A DNA stretch of 64,000 bases from Isoetes taiwanensis (Eukaryota > Streptophyta > Lycopodiopsida > Isoetales > Isoetaceae): positions 8,509,424-8,573,423 of the forward strand of contig JAJEKV010000053.1 in assembly GCA_021234155.1 (NCBI GenBank), given 5' to 3'. Below the pieces are notes generated by a model. The model was not told the DNA's origin, did not search any database, and was given only the letters and a program-made list of their open reading frames with translations. This document shows, piece by piece, positions 33,326-45,590 of the stretch. Each line of letters begins with the position of its first letter. The first letter of the stretch is position 1. The position numbers were made by a program, and so were the translations under genes.

Positions 33326-33885
33326 TTTGAAAAGCTGTGTCATTGTTTTGTCATCAGGTGGGGTCTATTTGGTACAGAGAACTATCCACAGACGGATGCT
33401 GCTGAAGCACAGATTGGCCATGCTTCTATAGACTTGGAGGCATGGCTTGAGTTCTCTCATCTTAGGAAGTTTTTGGTGATTGCCATCCAGCTTTTCTGCT
33501 GGCTCATGGGTTTTGGGCTTGGAAGACTGCAGCATCTTTGGGTTTCCCCTTTTGTTTCAAGCTTCTCTAACTGTAGCATGGGCAATGGCTTGCATGCTAA
33601 GTAATGGGGTGAACAGGAAGGGGGTGAAGATGCCTTAGGATTTCCAATTCTTATGGTTAATTGACAACTGCTTTCTTCATCTTTTGAGTTATCTTGCAAG
33701 AGAAGGCAGCGCTAAGTGGGTGCCTTGTACACATATCATGGTCTGTTGTGGAAATGGGAAGAACTGAACCATGCTTGGTTCCTGAGTGGCTACCTCATGT
33801 ATTAATATTGGTATTGGTATAATATTACATATGTCTAATTCTTTGCAATGTTTTCATTCCCATAATTTGAGCACCTCTAGTTTGG

Positions 33886-34558
33886 TAGATTTATGAGGCT
33901 ATGATATACCATCCATCATTAGAGTATTAGGTAATGTCTATATCTACACCCCTACACCATCTTAAAGGCCCCGAAGGGGCCAAAAATTTTTTTAGTTAAC
34001 ACAAACCATTAACACACAACTAACATTATTAACACAAACCATTGCATTTGACACATTTAAATTAAAATCCCCCTTAAACCCCCTTTGGTTTGGGTGCATA
34101 TTCACACGGGGGGTTACGTAGGGCAGCGAGAACCTCAAAAAATTTACAATACATGTACAAAATTAACACCATTAAGTACATTCTCTCAAACCTTATAGTA
34201 TTTTAAAAACTTTAATATACAGTATACAAAAACTTGTACATACCCCACAAACGAGGATCGCTATGTACGGTCCAGATCTTGGAATAAAGGGCAAATATGC
34301 CCATCCGACAGCTCTCGTTGCCCTACGTAACCCCCCGTGTGAATATGCACCCAAACCAAAGGGGGTTTAAGGGGGATTTTAATTTAAATGTGTCAAATGC
34401 AATGGTTTGTGTTAATAATGTTAGTTGTGTGTTAATGGTTTGTGTTAACTAAAAAAATTTTTGGCCCCTTCGGGGCCTTTAAGATGGTGTAGGGGTGTAG
34501 ATATAGACATTACCTAATACTCTAATGATGGATGGTATATCATAGCCTCATAAATCTA
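33886..34558. mobile_element. Foldback element with 245-bp inverted arms
   Basis: 33886-34130 and 34314-34558 are inverted copies of equal length with only about one or two mismatches by eye, around a 183-bp spacer. The near identity of the arms indicates recent formation or gene conversion. No coding frame. A one-armed relative lies at 52029-52275. No clear target duplication was seen. Confidence 0.9.
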
Positions 34559-34944
34559 ACACGTGTGAGCGAACTCTAAGTCACGATTCATACTGATTCT
34601 TTCACATAGCCACCTAACTATGTTCATAGTTGCCGCAAATGTATTTCTTCAACTCGTTTACTTGTAGCATATATATGTTGTGGTTTTGACCCCACACTTT
34701 TTAGAATCTCTAATCTTAGTTTGCCTTGATCCTCAAGCGCTCGTCACAAATTCCACAGGGAAAGATGCCACCCTAAGTCCTAGTGGACACGTTTAACGTC
34801 TAGTATAGGAACTCTTATCTTTCCGTATTCATATGGAATGTGAACTAAAAGTTCTATTATACACCCTTTCTCTTTTAGCCTTATGTTTTACCATTAAATG
34901 GTCCTAGTACCCATATACCAACGCGGAGCTACTCCTCGGGATAT

Positions 34945-34972
34945 GGGTGAAAGTATGCTGGTGGGTATCAAA
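34945..34972 (+). repeat. Left terminal inverted repeat, 5.9-kb transposon
   Basis: Begins GGGTGAAAGTATGCTGGTGG. Two mismatches to the right end over 28 bp. Preceded by ATAT. Confidence 0.88.
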
Positions 34973-35264
34973 TAAACGCGGTTCAGCACCCAGCACCAGC
35001 ACCCTTCATACTATTTTTTCCACCCTTCACCAATTGAAGTCTAACCTATTCTATGCCTGTCACTTCACATAGGGCGTACCCATTCTAATCATAACCTGCT
35101 TACCGCCCACCGTAACTAATGAATGTGACCCAAAGGGTAGCGAATTTTGAATTTGTAATTTGCAACCGTGTTCCCTATCTTTTGCTACTCCGGCCAAATA
35201 GCCCGCGGAGAAGAAGCTCGAGAATTTCCGCATTCACTCTAGTATTCTAAAACTCAAACGCACT

Positions 35265-37130
35265 ATGGTGAAGAAGGTTGTTAATCCGCCGGCTCAGCCA
35301 GTAATTCCAATGGATGCCATGCACATGGTAAGCAAAATGCACTGCCAATTTTGATGGCTTACGACACCCTGTTAATTTGTTTTTCTTGCTTTCTTTCTTC
35401 TTTCAGCCCAGAAGGAATGTGCCCCTAAGACCGGACCTGGCTGATTGCCGAACTGAGGAGGACTTCCATGCTTATGCGGGTCTATCAAACGAGGGTGTAC
35501 ATCCCTCTCAATTTCGAACGGATGTGATTTTTGCAGCAGAGTATAATGAGGTTTGGGACACCAATGGTGTCATTCCAAACAAGACATCCATCGACAAAGT
35601 AAGGCCAGAGCATGAAGAAGCTCTAATTGAACTGTTGAGCAAGATATACCCCGAAGGGTTGAAGAACAGAGAAGTAAGGAAGACGGTTTCCTTTTTATTT
35701 GCATTCAACAACTGCCAGAGGGCCAAGCAGGATCCAGAAGATTTCAAGGTTAATTGGGCAGCAGTGGCAGCAAAAAGTAGGGCCTATTCGAGTAAGGTCA
35801 AGAGTGAACCCAGCACCAGCGGCCCTGTGAGCATAGCAGAGCCCAGCAAATCACAGCAGATAGCAGCACCTGAAAGCATAGCAGAAAGGCCAGCCTTAGC
35901 AGGCACTGCTGTAAAATTAGAAGGGAGGTTGTCATTCAGGAGTACTGCAATGTGTCCAGCAGCATTCTCAGCTTATGGAAAAATATTTCCCGTCTGGAAA
36001 GCATGATCCAAGATATGCAGGATGCCCTAAAAATGCAGCAGAGTGACCTAGTATCAAAGAAGGAACATGCTGCACAATCTCAGGCAAAGGGCACCTTCTT
36101 CTCGGCTGCAGAGGGGAAGTTGAAGACCATAAAGGACAATATTGCACGTCTTCAAGCACTGTCAGATCCTAATGCAGGTGTCTCTGCTGAGATTCATTCT
36201 TTGGAGCGGGAGAAAGATATGGCAGAGTATATGCTGAAGTCCCTACTTGAAATGGGGGGTGGGCCAATAGATCAAACCATGGTACAAAAGGTGGCTGCAC
36301 TAACTGCTGAGATTGCCAACAACGAGTCCCTCCTTGCAAAAGCCCAGCAGCACTTACAGAATGTCACCAGGCTGAGGGAGATGACCAAAAGAAATGATCA
36401 TTTGGTCAGCATCACTCCAATACCATTCCGATTGCCAATTGGAGATGAGGAGAGATGCTCCACCTGTGGTCTTGCATTCCAGGATGATTACACCCTCAGC
36501 TTGCGGATGAAATGTGGACATCATTATCACGTTAGCTGCCTCAGTTTGCTCATGGAAAAAGGATGCTGCCTCGAGTGCACAGAGACCATTCCTACAGGGT
36601 TAGTGCAGGAAATAGGTAAGCTTAATACAGTAAAGCAGGAAGTGTTATATGCTGGAGCATCTCACAAAACCGAGAACAAGATAATTGATGTTGATGAGCA
36701 TGTAGCCACAACTCCTGATAGCAGCAGGAAAAGGAAACAGGTCAACACACCAAAAAGTAAAAGGACCCCAGGATCAGCCAAGCACAAGTCCACAAGGGTT
36801 CAAACTCCACAGCCAAGACATGGGAAAAAAGGTACATGCCTATTTTCAGGCTCTCAATTTGAATTGGCAGCATTAGAAGATTCTGTAGACATTGGACAAC
36901 AAACTACCAGCAGTCTTCAGCACACTGCAGCACCTGGCAGCACAGTGCTGGAGACACCAAAGCATGCCGAATCCAAGGGAGATTCAAGTAGTACTGATGG
37001 TGCCAACAATTATATTATAGTTCCAAATTCTGCAGCTGCCTCTACAAAGGCCTTCTCTAACACTGTTGCTGCAGGGAAGGAAAATGATGGCGAAGATGTC
37101 GACAAGCAGGTTCATACAGTCATTAAGTAG
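35265..37130 (+). CDS. Transposon-encoded coiled-coil RING-finger protein
   Basis: Exon 1 (35265-35327, MVKKVVNPPAQPVIPMDAMH) is joined to exon 2 at 35407 (TTTCTTTCAG acceptor). The N-terminal region (RPDLADCRTEEDFHAYAGLS, VRKTVSFLFAFNNCQRAKQD) is unfamiliar. After a frame change near 35925 (frameshift, or a small intron with acceptor ATTCAG at 35939) a coiled coil follows, then a RING-like zinc finger, CSTC...MKCGHHYHVSCLSLL...CCLEC (about 36454-36591), then basic stretches (SSRKRKQ, KSKRTPGSAK). RING fingers usually mark E3 ubiquitin or SUMO ligases. It converges on the transposase gene, 100 bp apart. Function in transposition is unknown. Confidence 0.65.
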
Positions 37131-37229
37131 GTCAGCAGGTTGACACGGTCAAGGGCCAGGAAGGTTGAGACAAGTAAACAAGTAACTACAGACCTGTTAA
37201 AATGATAAAACAACTAGGTCAAAGCATAT

Positions 37230-40200
37230 TCAACCTTCATATGGCAGACTGTCAAGGATCATCTGGTGAGTAGCCTGTTCAAGGGAAAATCTGTTGGTGC
37301 CAGGAATCTGATTCATCTCAAACTTGATAGCTGATACGTGATGAATGTACTGGAAGGTCAGGCCTTTGTCTTCAAGTAGCTTCCAACTACCATCGGGCTG
37401 GACATCATAGTACAAACCAGCCAACACATGTTCATCCACATTGAAGGTCTGACCCCAGCTATCCTTGACAATTCTGTCAAGGATATGCCTCGGCTTAACA
37501 CATTTGACCACATAGAAATCTGCATTCTCCTGATTTCCCTCCTCGGCTACAACAGCAAAGTTATCACCTTCCTCTATGTTTCCACTAAGCCATTCTCCAT
37601 CACCTTCAAAAAATGCCTCATCGATTTCGTCTTCAGTACCTTCACCAGTAGACTTATCTGGCTTTAGTGTAACATATTTCCAATTCTTCAACATGTGCTT
37701 GTTCATACAAGATGACCAGTTTCCTTTCAAACAGTTACCACAGAAACAACTTAAACCTCTATGAGCCACCCTTGTGTTTGATTTGGCCAAGTATGTCCGG
37801 ATGCTGTGTATTTGCTTGGTCCCTTCGATCCCGCGCGATCCGGTAGGTCTGTCCTATTAACATCATCCTTTCCAATTACCGGAAGTACGAAAGGAGACAA
37901 CAAGTATTGCGGCTCACAAAGATAATACAAAGACTACTCATCACATTACGGCTAGTTCACGTGACAAAGACTTAAAGCGGATGAAAGCACTATTCAAAGA
38001 CAAGATGGCCGGTTTACAAGGCAAAGACTACTCAACGAATACGCCGGATGAAAGCATAATACCTTTTGATGTCCCCGTTGTTGGTACCTTCATTCCAACG
38101 AGTTGCGAATTCCATTGGGCATCAGTGAGCACCCTAAATCTCACCCCATCATACTTGAGTCGCTGCTCTCTAGTGAATGCCCCTTTAAGGACTGCCCCTT
38201 GCCCATCGTGCTCTCCCTTACCATGGGCTGTCCCAAAGAAATTCCATACTATTTCCTTCCCTAGCTCATGGTGATATCTTGGTAGGAAATAGAATATATG
38301 CCTGGATTCTACACCATTTGATACAAGCCATGAATTGTGCTTTCTAATACAGTGCTGCACAAAAAGAGTGTCATGAATCTTGTCAGCACTAAAGTAAAAA
38401 TAAGTTTCCTTCAATAGCTTTCTGATCCCAGAACTGATGTCCATCCTATACGTGATGTGGACGAGAATTGTTATCTGGTCATTGTGCCAATGCTGGCTTT
38501 GAACCTCCCTTTGTATTTTTATGTTGTAATTCTCTGCAAAATTAATTACAGAAACAATGGTGCCATCTTGAATATTGTCCAGGAAACTCCTGAATTGCAT
38601 GGCCTGCCATCTAGCCCTGTAATTGTGTGGCACGAATATCTTCAATGTGGAACACAGATATGAAATGAAATCCTTCACTGCCGTTCTCTTGTAAGACAAT
38701 CTAAGGACTGGCTTTGGTCCTTTCTTTTTTTTCCCCTTGCCATTTGAGGTCTCGTCTTGTGCTGCAGCTTTAGACTGTGTCCCACCAGCTACCTTGGATT
38801 TCTTACTTTTGTTTCCCTTCTTCTCGGCTTGTGCTGCAGCTTCAGGCTGTGTCCCACCAGCTACCTTGGATTTCTTACTTTTGTTTCCCTTCTTGGTGGC
38901 ATTGGATCTTTTCTTTTCTCACGCTGCCCACGGCACTTCCTTGGTAACGCTGTGATGCGCAACTCCACCCGGCTTCTTTTTGTCATTTGGAATCTTAACA
39001 AGGTCTGTAGCATAAAACAGAAGATTAGCGCAAAGTTGAAAGCACAAAAGCAGTATTCAACGGATGACATCACATAGCAGCATGTTTCAGCATGCAATAA
39101 AGAGAGTATTACCTTTTCAAACGTTTTCCATTCAAGCAAGAACTCATGATTCTCTCTTTCTCTTGGACTTTTTATGCCACACTTCTGACATTTCTGCATC
39201 AAGCAGTCATCTTTATACCATTCTTCACCCTCGCTCTTGTTGCAAACCACGACCCTCGAGCTCATTGGGTTGAGTCATCATTATGTTGGCTGGCGGACAC
39301 TTCTCACCAGTCCACGGACCTCGCCGCAAAGACTTGCACTCTTCACCATGGAATCCGGTTTTTTGTTGACCTTAATGCATTGGGGCTATCCTGGCATACT
39401 CCAACTTCATATGGTATATGCAACAGCAGGTTTCCCTTTCTGATACTTTCTTTACATAAATAGGCTTCAACTTCTCGAAAGCCTTTAAGCAAACAGGGTG
39501 TTCAGGATGTGCCTTTTTGTATTGTTGAAATAGGTGCAGCTGAATGGTGGCCTTTGGTTAGAAATATTTATGCAATAATAGCAAGGGCCTTTTGTATGGA
39601 AACTTATACCTGTGTGACCTCCATCAGGTGCAAGGGATAAGAAATTCTAAGCCTTGACTCCCCAACAAGTGTTCACAACATCTTTCTTGCAAGGAGAGAC
39701 TCGCTATTTTGTTTCGAATTACGTTATGCTTTGCTTGCGGGGGGTGAGAGAATCGCACCTCAACCTCCTTTGGAAGCAAGACCACGGACCATTTCCAAGG
39801 ACGGCTTCCGATTTTCTTAATGCAGCAGTTGCAATTGTTGACCTCATGCAACCTATCATAAGAAAAAATTGCACATTAATCAATGAACATTTTCCAGCCA
39901 GCATCACTCAGCAGATACAAGCACTTAAAAGCATAAAGAAGCACAGGCATGAAAGCAAGAATTAGATGTACCTAACAGCCACCGCCATAGTGGAATTGCA
40001 TCCGGATTTTTGTGGAAGAAGCCATCACCCGATGTCGAGGTTACGGCTCTCCAAATATCATGGTTTCTTTGCCTCTTTGTGGCTGCCATTGTGCATTTCA
40101 AGTTGTTGAGCAAGCACCACCGCCTTGCACTCCTTTGGATTTGGCAAAATTCCGTGTTCGAGATTTCCATTTCGTGGTGATGAACCACCCTCTTCATCAC

Positions 40201-40519
40201 ATCGGCCTTGAGTTCGAAAGTGAATGCTTTTTGGTGAGCTTGTTGAAGTAATCAACTACAAGCTTGGCTATTTCTGATTTGTGTCTCATGCTCGAGATCT
40301 TCCCGTTCAACCGCTTTTCTCATCTTATTCCCTAATCGTATTCTCTCTTTCTCTCGCATCCATTTCTTGTAAATTGCGGAGGAAACTGGATCTTCACGCG
40401 ATATATTTCTGTGTTGCATTGACATCCAATAAATACGGAACATCGTATTGGAATTCATCGGTAGAAAAATCCAATGCTAAACGTGTGATTGGCTCCAGGC
40501 CGGTATCAGGGAGCGCCAT
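37230..40519 (-). pseudogene. Transposase of the 5.9-kb element (multi-exon, frameshifted)
   Basis: Starts MALPDTGLEPITRLALDFST at 40519. Later pieces: YKKWMREKERIRLGNKMRKA, a region near 39440 with CLKAFEKLKPIYVKK...ETCCCIYHMKLE, a Cys-rich block (CLMQKCQKCGIKS), then SVINFAENYNIKIQREVQSQ and DQITILVHITYR, DTLFVQHCIRKHNSWL, and FFGTAHGKGEHDGQGAVLK (38220 region). The last exon (37790-37230) has CFCGNCLKGNWSSC and GDNFAVVAEEGN. This order (DFAENY-type Asp, HGKGEHDG) is one I recall in uncharacterised plant and animal transposase-like proteins. Frame breaks near 40400, 39380 and 38920 suggest inactivity. Confidence 0.7.
38757..38900. repeat. In-frame 69-bp duplication in the transposase linker
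   Basis: The phrase KKGNKSKKSKVAGGTQ followed by AAAQ occurs twice in tandem in the minus-strand product; the DNA copies are nearly identical. It is a basic low-complexity linker before the catalytic region. Confidence 0.85.
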
Positions 40520-40814
40520 GAAATTCCTGAGAGAGGGAGAATAAGTGAATTGGAGGGAGAATTTGCGCGGGCCATGAGATCGAAGTAGTTCTGGGCTCGA
40601 TCGAATTTGCAACGTACTACCACTCGCGCGAAAATCCAGCCAAAATCCCACAATCATTTTCCTAACGGTTCGTTGGTGAGGTGGACGTGCGAGTACATGA
40701 AGGGCGTCAAAAAAATGACGGGCAGTTACGCCCACCAGCACCCAAATTAAGCAAAAGCAGGGGTGCTTTAAGCGGGCTAAAACCCTGCTATAAGCATGCG
40801 TCCGGACGCATGCT

Positions 40815-40842
40815 TTTGATACCCACCAGCATATTTTTACCC
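40815..40842 (-). repeat. Right terminal inverted repeat, 5.9-kb transposon
   Basis: Its reverse complement begins GGGTAAAAATATGCTGGTGG. ATAT follows at 40843-40846. Confidence 0.88.
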
Positions 40843-40846
40843 ATAT

Positions 40847-42574
40847 ACACATGATACCAAGTCCACAGCACATTCTCCTTAGTGAGATGTTCATTGGACA
40901 CCTACCTTGTTCATACTCCAGACTTTGATCTATTCAAAGTATCCATCCAGATTCTCTATATTTGAAACGTTGTTTACAACAACTTTCAAGCTCCTCTTGT
41001 CTCATACTTGTCATGTGGGTACACGACTTAACATACCTTGCAGCTTTTAGATGGTTGCACCTGCTCCTATCAATTGTCGTCTTCTCTTGACCTTGTGTGG
41101 AAACTACATTCCACACTATTGTCCAGTCTTTTATTCGGCATCTCGATGCTCCCAGCACACACAAGATGTGTCCATTTCTTTAATTTATACCATGCATAAT
41201 GGTCATGCATTTGACCAACGTCATTAAGCGTATCCACGTGGCTACATGGTCTTCTTACTCGTCTATAACTTTGCATCTTTATTTCACGCTTCAGGAACAG
41301 CAATCTCCTTACGAAATGCAACGTATGCGTGATTTTATAATCCGTAGTTTATGGATCTGCGTTGTTATACGCCATTCATCCTCTAGCTTATATAACATAA
41401 GCATTATATACCTACACCATCATGGTCGAAACCTACACTTCTTATGTCCCTTTCATAAGCTGAGTACGTATAATCTAGTTTCCACATTAGTATAGCACCT
41501 CTCTAACGTGGTCTATGGGAGATAATCATGTACCACTTCTTCCTCACCTCTATGGTGCAAGATCCAATCTCCTTTTACGTTAAATGGCCATATATATGTG
41601 CCGCATGATAAATCAATCCTCGTAATTATTAGGTCCAGTGCTTCAATGGGATAACAAACATCGTCATACCAAATCTCTCGACTATCCATCCAAAATAAGG
41701 ATACCTTACCACTCCTTATTCCCAACATTCAGCACTTCTACTTCAAGTAAGAGCCCAGGACCTGCTTAACCATCATTATATAACTGTCTTAAGAAGCACC
41801 AGGCATGCTTCCGATGCTTCCGCCGTATCTGTGCGATGTGAACGTACGAATATCTGGACGTCTGGTAAATGTATAGACATAACCAATGAATTAATATGTG
41901 TGCTCATGTGAGTGTAAACTATGGATCGAGAGTGTGAGTGTGTAAACATTAAAGATAGTCAAAAGGAGAAAGGTATTTAAACACATAGTCAAATATAATA
42001 GAATGAGATAAAATAACAAGACTTAGATTATGATTATAAAAACGTTATGCATAAGAAACGAGTTCTTAAAACTGTAAGAAAATAGGAAAACAAAATTTTG
42101 ATACAAAATTAATTAGGGCTGGCTGTAATAAAATGAATTGCAAAGTGAAGGGAGAATATAATAGACATATATACAGAAGTTAATATGATTAGAATGCCTT
42201 TCTACTAAACAATGCTTATATCTATACCTGTCTATAATATATAATCAATTACACGTATGTATAGAAAGAATGATTTCTAAATTACATAAACTGTGAACTC
42301 ATCACCACGAATGAAACAGCGAGACTTCCACAAACCTTGACTGCTGACCTTTGACGGTCTTAAAAGATGGTCATGTCTGACCTACCTTTTATATCTTAGA
42401 GTTATAAATTGCACATTACAAGTCATTTCAAACTTAATCACTTTGAACATGACAACGCCTGTCTAACTTATAATCTCACGCTATCTCTTTAAGGAGGGGA
42501 GACTTTCTTCCAATGTACGATGTGTTGCCCTACAACAAGAGTAGTCTTGATGCTGAGGACAGCAGCATCATTTT
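40847..42574. other. Noncoding DNA before the 3' LTR
   Basis: No recognised protein on either strand. By position it is the 3' internal part of the LTR element, ending in the polypurine tract. Confidence 0.5.
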
Positions 42575-42587
42575 AAGGTGGGGAGAA
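42575..42587 (+). other. Polypurine tract
   Basis: AAGGTGGGGAGAA lies immediately before the LTR start TGTGACG. This is the usual plus-strand priming site of an LTR retrotransposon and fixes the element orientation as +. Confidence 0.85.
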
Positions 42588-44128
42588 TGTGACGTTCCAC
42601 ATATTTATACGCCTTTTTAAGTATAAATACATGACACGTCACTATGAATAATTAAGGGCACATTAATTATTCATAAGCTAAGGTTAGCTATGTTAATTAT
42701 TAATTATTAAGGTGGAAACCTAACCCAAAACTCTAATTCGAATTTAGGGCTTAACCTAATATTAAAAGGGGCCAAAATATCAAATTAGTTAATATTAACC
42801 AATCTAGAGTTGCCACCTGGCCCAAATCGATTGGGCACCCAAGTTGGGGTTTTATAACCCCATTTGCCCTAATTCAAATTGGGGGAGGTTGGTGAAGGAG
42901 GAGCTGTTGTTCCACCCTGTTCCAGCCAAAAAGATGGAGAACTCGAGAGATAGCAGATCTAGCTATGATCCCGGTTAGTACGTAGATAGCTTGGATTCCT
43001 AGATAGTCATAGGACTGCTCAGAAGGTAGCTGGGATTAACCCTTGTATGAATAGATGTATGGTTAATCTCTATTTTATATTCTATTCGAAGCTATGGATG
43101 GATGGATGTATAATGATAGTTCTCTTTCTGTTCCTCCTGTGTGGTATGGGTAAACGGGGAGTAGAGAACTAAAGGCCATCTAGAAGTAGAGATGTTCCTA
43201 GTTAGAACCCTTAAAACCCAATAAATGCGGCCTGTGCACAAGAGCCAATCTGGCTGTGGATGCTATGATGTAGTTCAGCACCAGATAAGGAGTATGATGG
43301 TGAATCGGGGGTGGGGTCTTGCCTAGCGCGGCTACAAGACTCCTATAGTGTGCTAGACTTATAGCCGGTCACTGTGTGTGGGCCGGGTATGGGTCTGACA
43401 CTCTCTGGGCCGGAGGGATGTGCCTATATGGACGCCCTGGGCTCGAACGGGCTGGTGAGCCATCCTTTAGATTTAGGGGAGTAAGTCGGGTATGGATGCG
43501 GGGGTCACTGAGGGGGCACGTGTTCTCTAGCACACCCAGGGATCCGTCATACTCGGGGAGGAGACGCCTCTCTGACCTGCCTCATCAGACCGGGGAGATG
43601 TAACCCGGAGTAGTCCCGTAGGGTGATTCCTTGGGATTGCGTCTCCGGAGGGCTATAAGCACGTCATAGCATGATTCAGCCTATCTGCAAAGTGTGCACA
43701 GGAGGGGCGGATGGAGTGGACTACACTAGCCATTGTCTAATGCCAGCCAACGCCATGTTATACCTCTGGCTGCTGTTATCTTGAGGCCCTGACCGTCAGT
43801 CGCCCCCATGGAGTCTGAGCCCGGGGTAGAGCCCTTAGTTATGGTGTATTTCCTTTGTTATGTTGGTATTCTGTTGCTAGTTATATTGATGATGATGGGC
43901 CACCCTTCGTGGTGGTATATTATTTATTAGTATTGTTGCTAGGTGCTAACATGTACGTACGCTTCCGCTATATAGGATTCCCAAAGAAGGCGTGGGATGA
44001 ATGACACCTCCATGTCCTTCACCCGGACACTTGACCATCACAAGTGGTCCGAGTCAGACGGAGGGCCTTTTCGTGGATTCGCCATGGGAGGGGAATTTCC
44101 TGTATTTATACGATGGGAGAGCGTCACA
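42588..44128 (+). repeat. 3' LTR (1541 bp)
   Basis: Bounded by TGTGACG...GCGTCACA, a good inverted terminus. Preceded by a polypurine tract and followed by CAAAC, compared with CAAAA before the 5' copy at 29284, a possible mutated 5-bp target duplication. Colinear with 29284-30811. Together they would delimit a 14.8-kb element with no gag or pol inside. Confidence 0.85.
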
Positions 44129-44133
44129 CAAAC

Positions 44134-45446
44134 TCAGTGATGAAGGTCACGATCACAATCCAACACGTGAGGAAGTCACAAGTATGGTTGTCATATTGAT
44201 GTAAATTCGACACCAACATACTTCATCTGTTACATCAACATTGCTCCATGCCATAGCCGTACTCAAAAGCCTTCATAAGCTTCCTATGGCTCTCTTGGTC
44301 AAACTATCGTGCCTTACCTTCAAAAGTTCCATCTCAATAGTTACAATTCAATCATTAGCTATGGTTTTAACATCTTTTAATAAAGATTCCACTTTCCTTC
44401 TTAGCAAAGAGATTTATTCATGCAACTAATGAAAATCTCAAAACCCAGAACTTCTAACTTAAAAATCAATATAACCTGATAGCTCCATCTCTAGGACCCA
44501 AAACAACCCAGATGGTACAATGCTTGAGCTTCATGTTCAACTTACCAATTAGTTATCCAAATGCTCATATTCTCTTTGACTCGTGCAAGGAGGATCTATC
44601 AATTTACTTAAGATCCATCTCATATATCAATCTGTCATGTTCTCTGCCATTCTAAAATTAGTAGTCCTTAAATTTCATACTATTTTAGTTACATTGCAAT
44701 CATTTAAAACAATGCATTTCCTTACTATTACAATTCCTGTGACGATTTTAAGCAATCTGTGCAGTCTTCACTGATTCCATCCACTTGCAAGACAATTGAG
44801 TCCCATGGTTTATTCCTTAAATTAACTCATTAGATTAGCAAAAAAATATTAAATCAAAGCAAATATGAAGAAAAGTCAACCAAACAAATATAAACAACAG
44901 AAAAAGAAACATGACCAGTTAGTTCCAAAAATTGTAGACGTCCAACGAAGGAGGTTCAAGGCATGACAAATCTGGATTCAAGCCCATATCGACACTTCCT
45001 AAGCAATTTCAAACCCAATTAGCCATTCCAGATATGTTTCCACTGACTAATTACCTTCAAATTCATAATTTATCGTATTCACATGCAAAAATCATGTACA
45101 GACTAATCACGGCAGCCCATAGCACCTCAATTGATTAGTAGCAAAACCATACCTGAGAATTTCTTCATGCATAGACTTTGACCTATTGTCGTTACTTGCA
45201 CCTCAAAAGATCAGCTTCTAGCTCCAAGAATCAAACTGCAAAAGAACATAGATAGTGCAGTCAATTCTGACCCTACATTACTGAATCTGTTTCCACTTCA
45301 GTGGTCTCCCATGGGTCCATTACAATCTCACCCACTAGAATTATGCTTGTCCTCAAACATCGCAAACCACGTACCATACCATACCATACCATCCATCATA
45401 CTTGCCCCCATGGAGACTCGAACTCGAGCCCTACTTTGATACCAAA
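44134..45446. other. AT-rich DNA ending in a minus-strand primer binding site
   Basis: No gene recognised. At 45444-45433 the minus strand reads TGGTATCAAAGT, a Met-tRNA-type primer binding site, three bases from an LTR-like end (TGTAACGTTCC on + at 45447). The segment is therefore likely the start of the internal region of a minus-oriented LTR element. Confidence 0.5.
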
Positions 45447-45590
45447 TGTAACGTTCCTATACCCTTAACCAACTGGGAAAAACCGTCTAGATGTTTATGA
45501 GTCGTCGCTTCTACCCATTTATGCCGGTATCTCGGGAACGCGACACCAAAATCCACTCGAGCAGTTTTTCATGGGTTGGTTACAGTTGCG
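45447..45590 (-). repeat. LTR remnant next to the primer site
   Basis: Begins TGTAACGTTCCTATACCC on the + strand, two bases after the primer-site match. The far end was not found; it merges into the duplicated segment. Confidence 0.45.

Larger units (their letters stand above)
34945..40842. mobile_element. 5.9-kb DNA transposon with RING protein and transposase genes
   Basis: Inverted ends of 28 bp (34945-34972 and the reverse complement of 40815-40842) match at 26 of 28 positions; both contain TATGCTGGTGGGTATCAAA. ATAT flanks both sides (34941-34944, 40843-40846). Two genes converge: a + strand RING/coiled-coil protein (35265-37130) and a - strand transposase (40519-37230). The subterminal DNA on both sides contains GGTGCTGGTGGG-like words. 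Several frameshifts show decay. The superfamily was not assigned. Confidence 0.82.
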
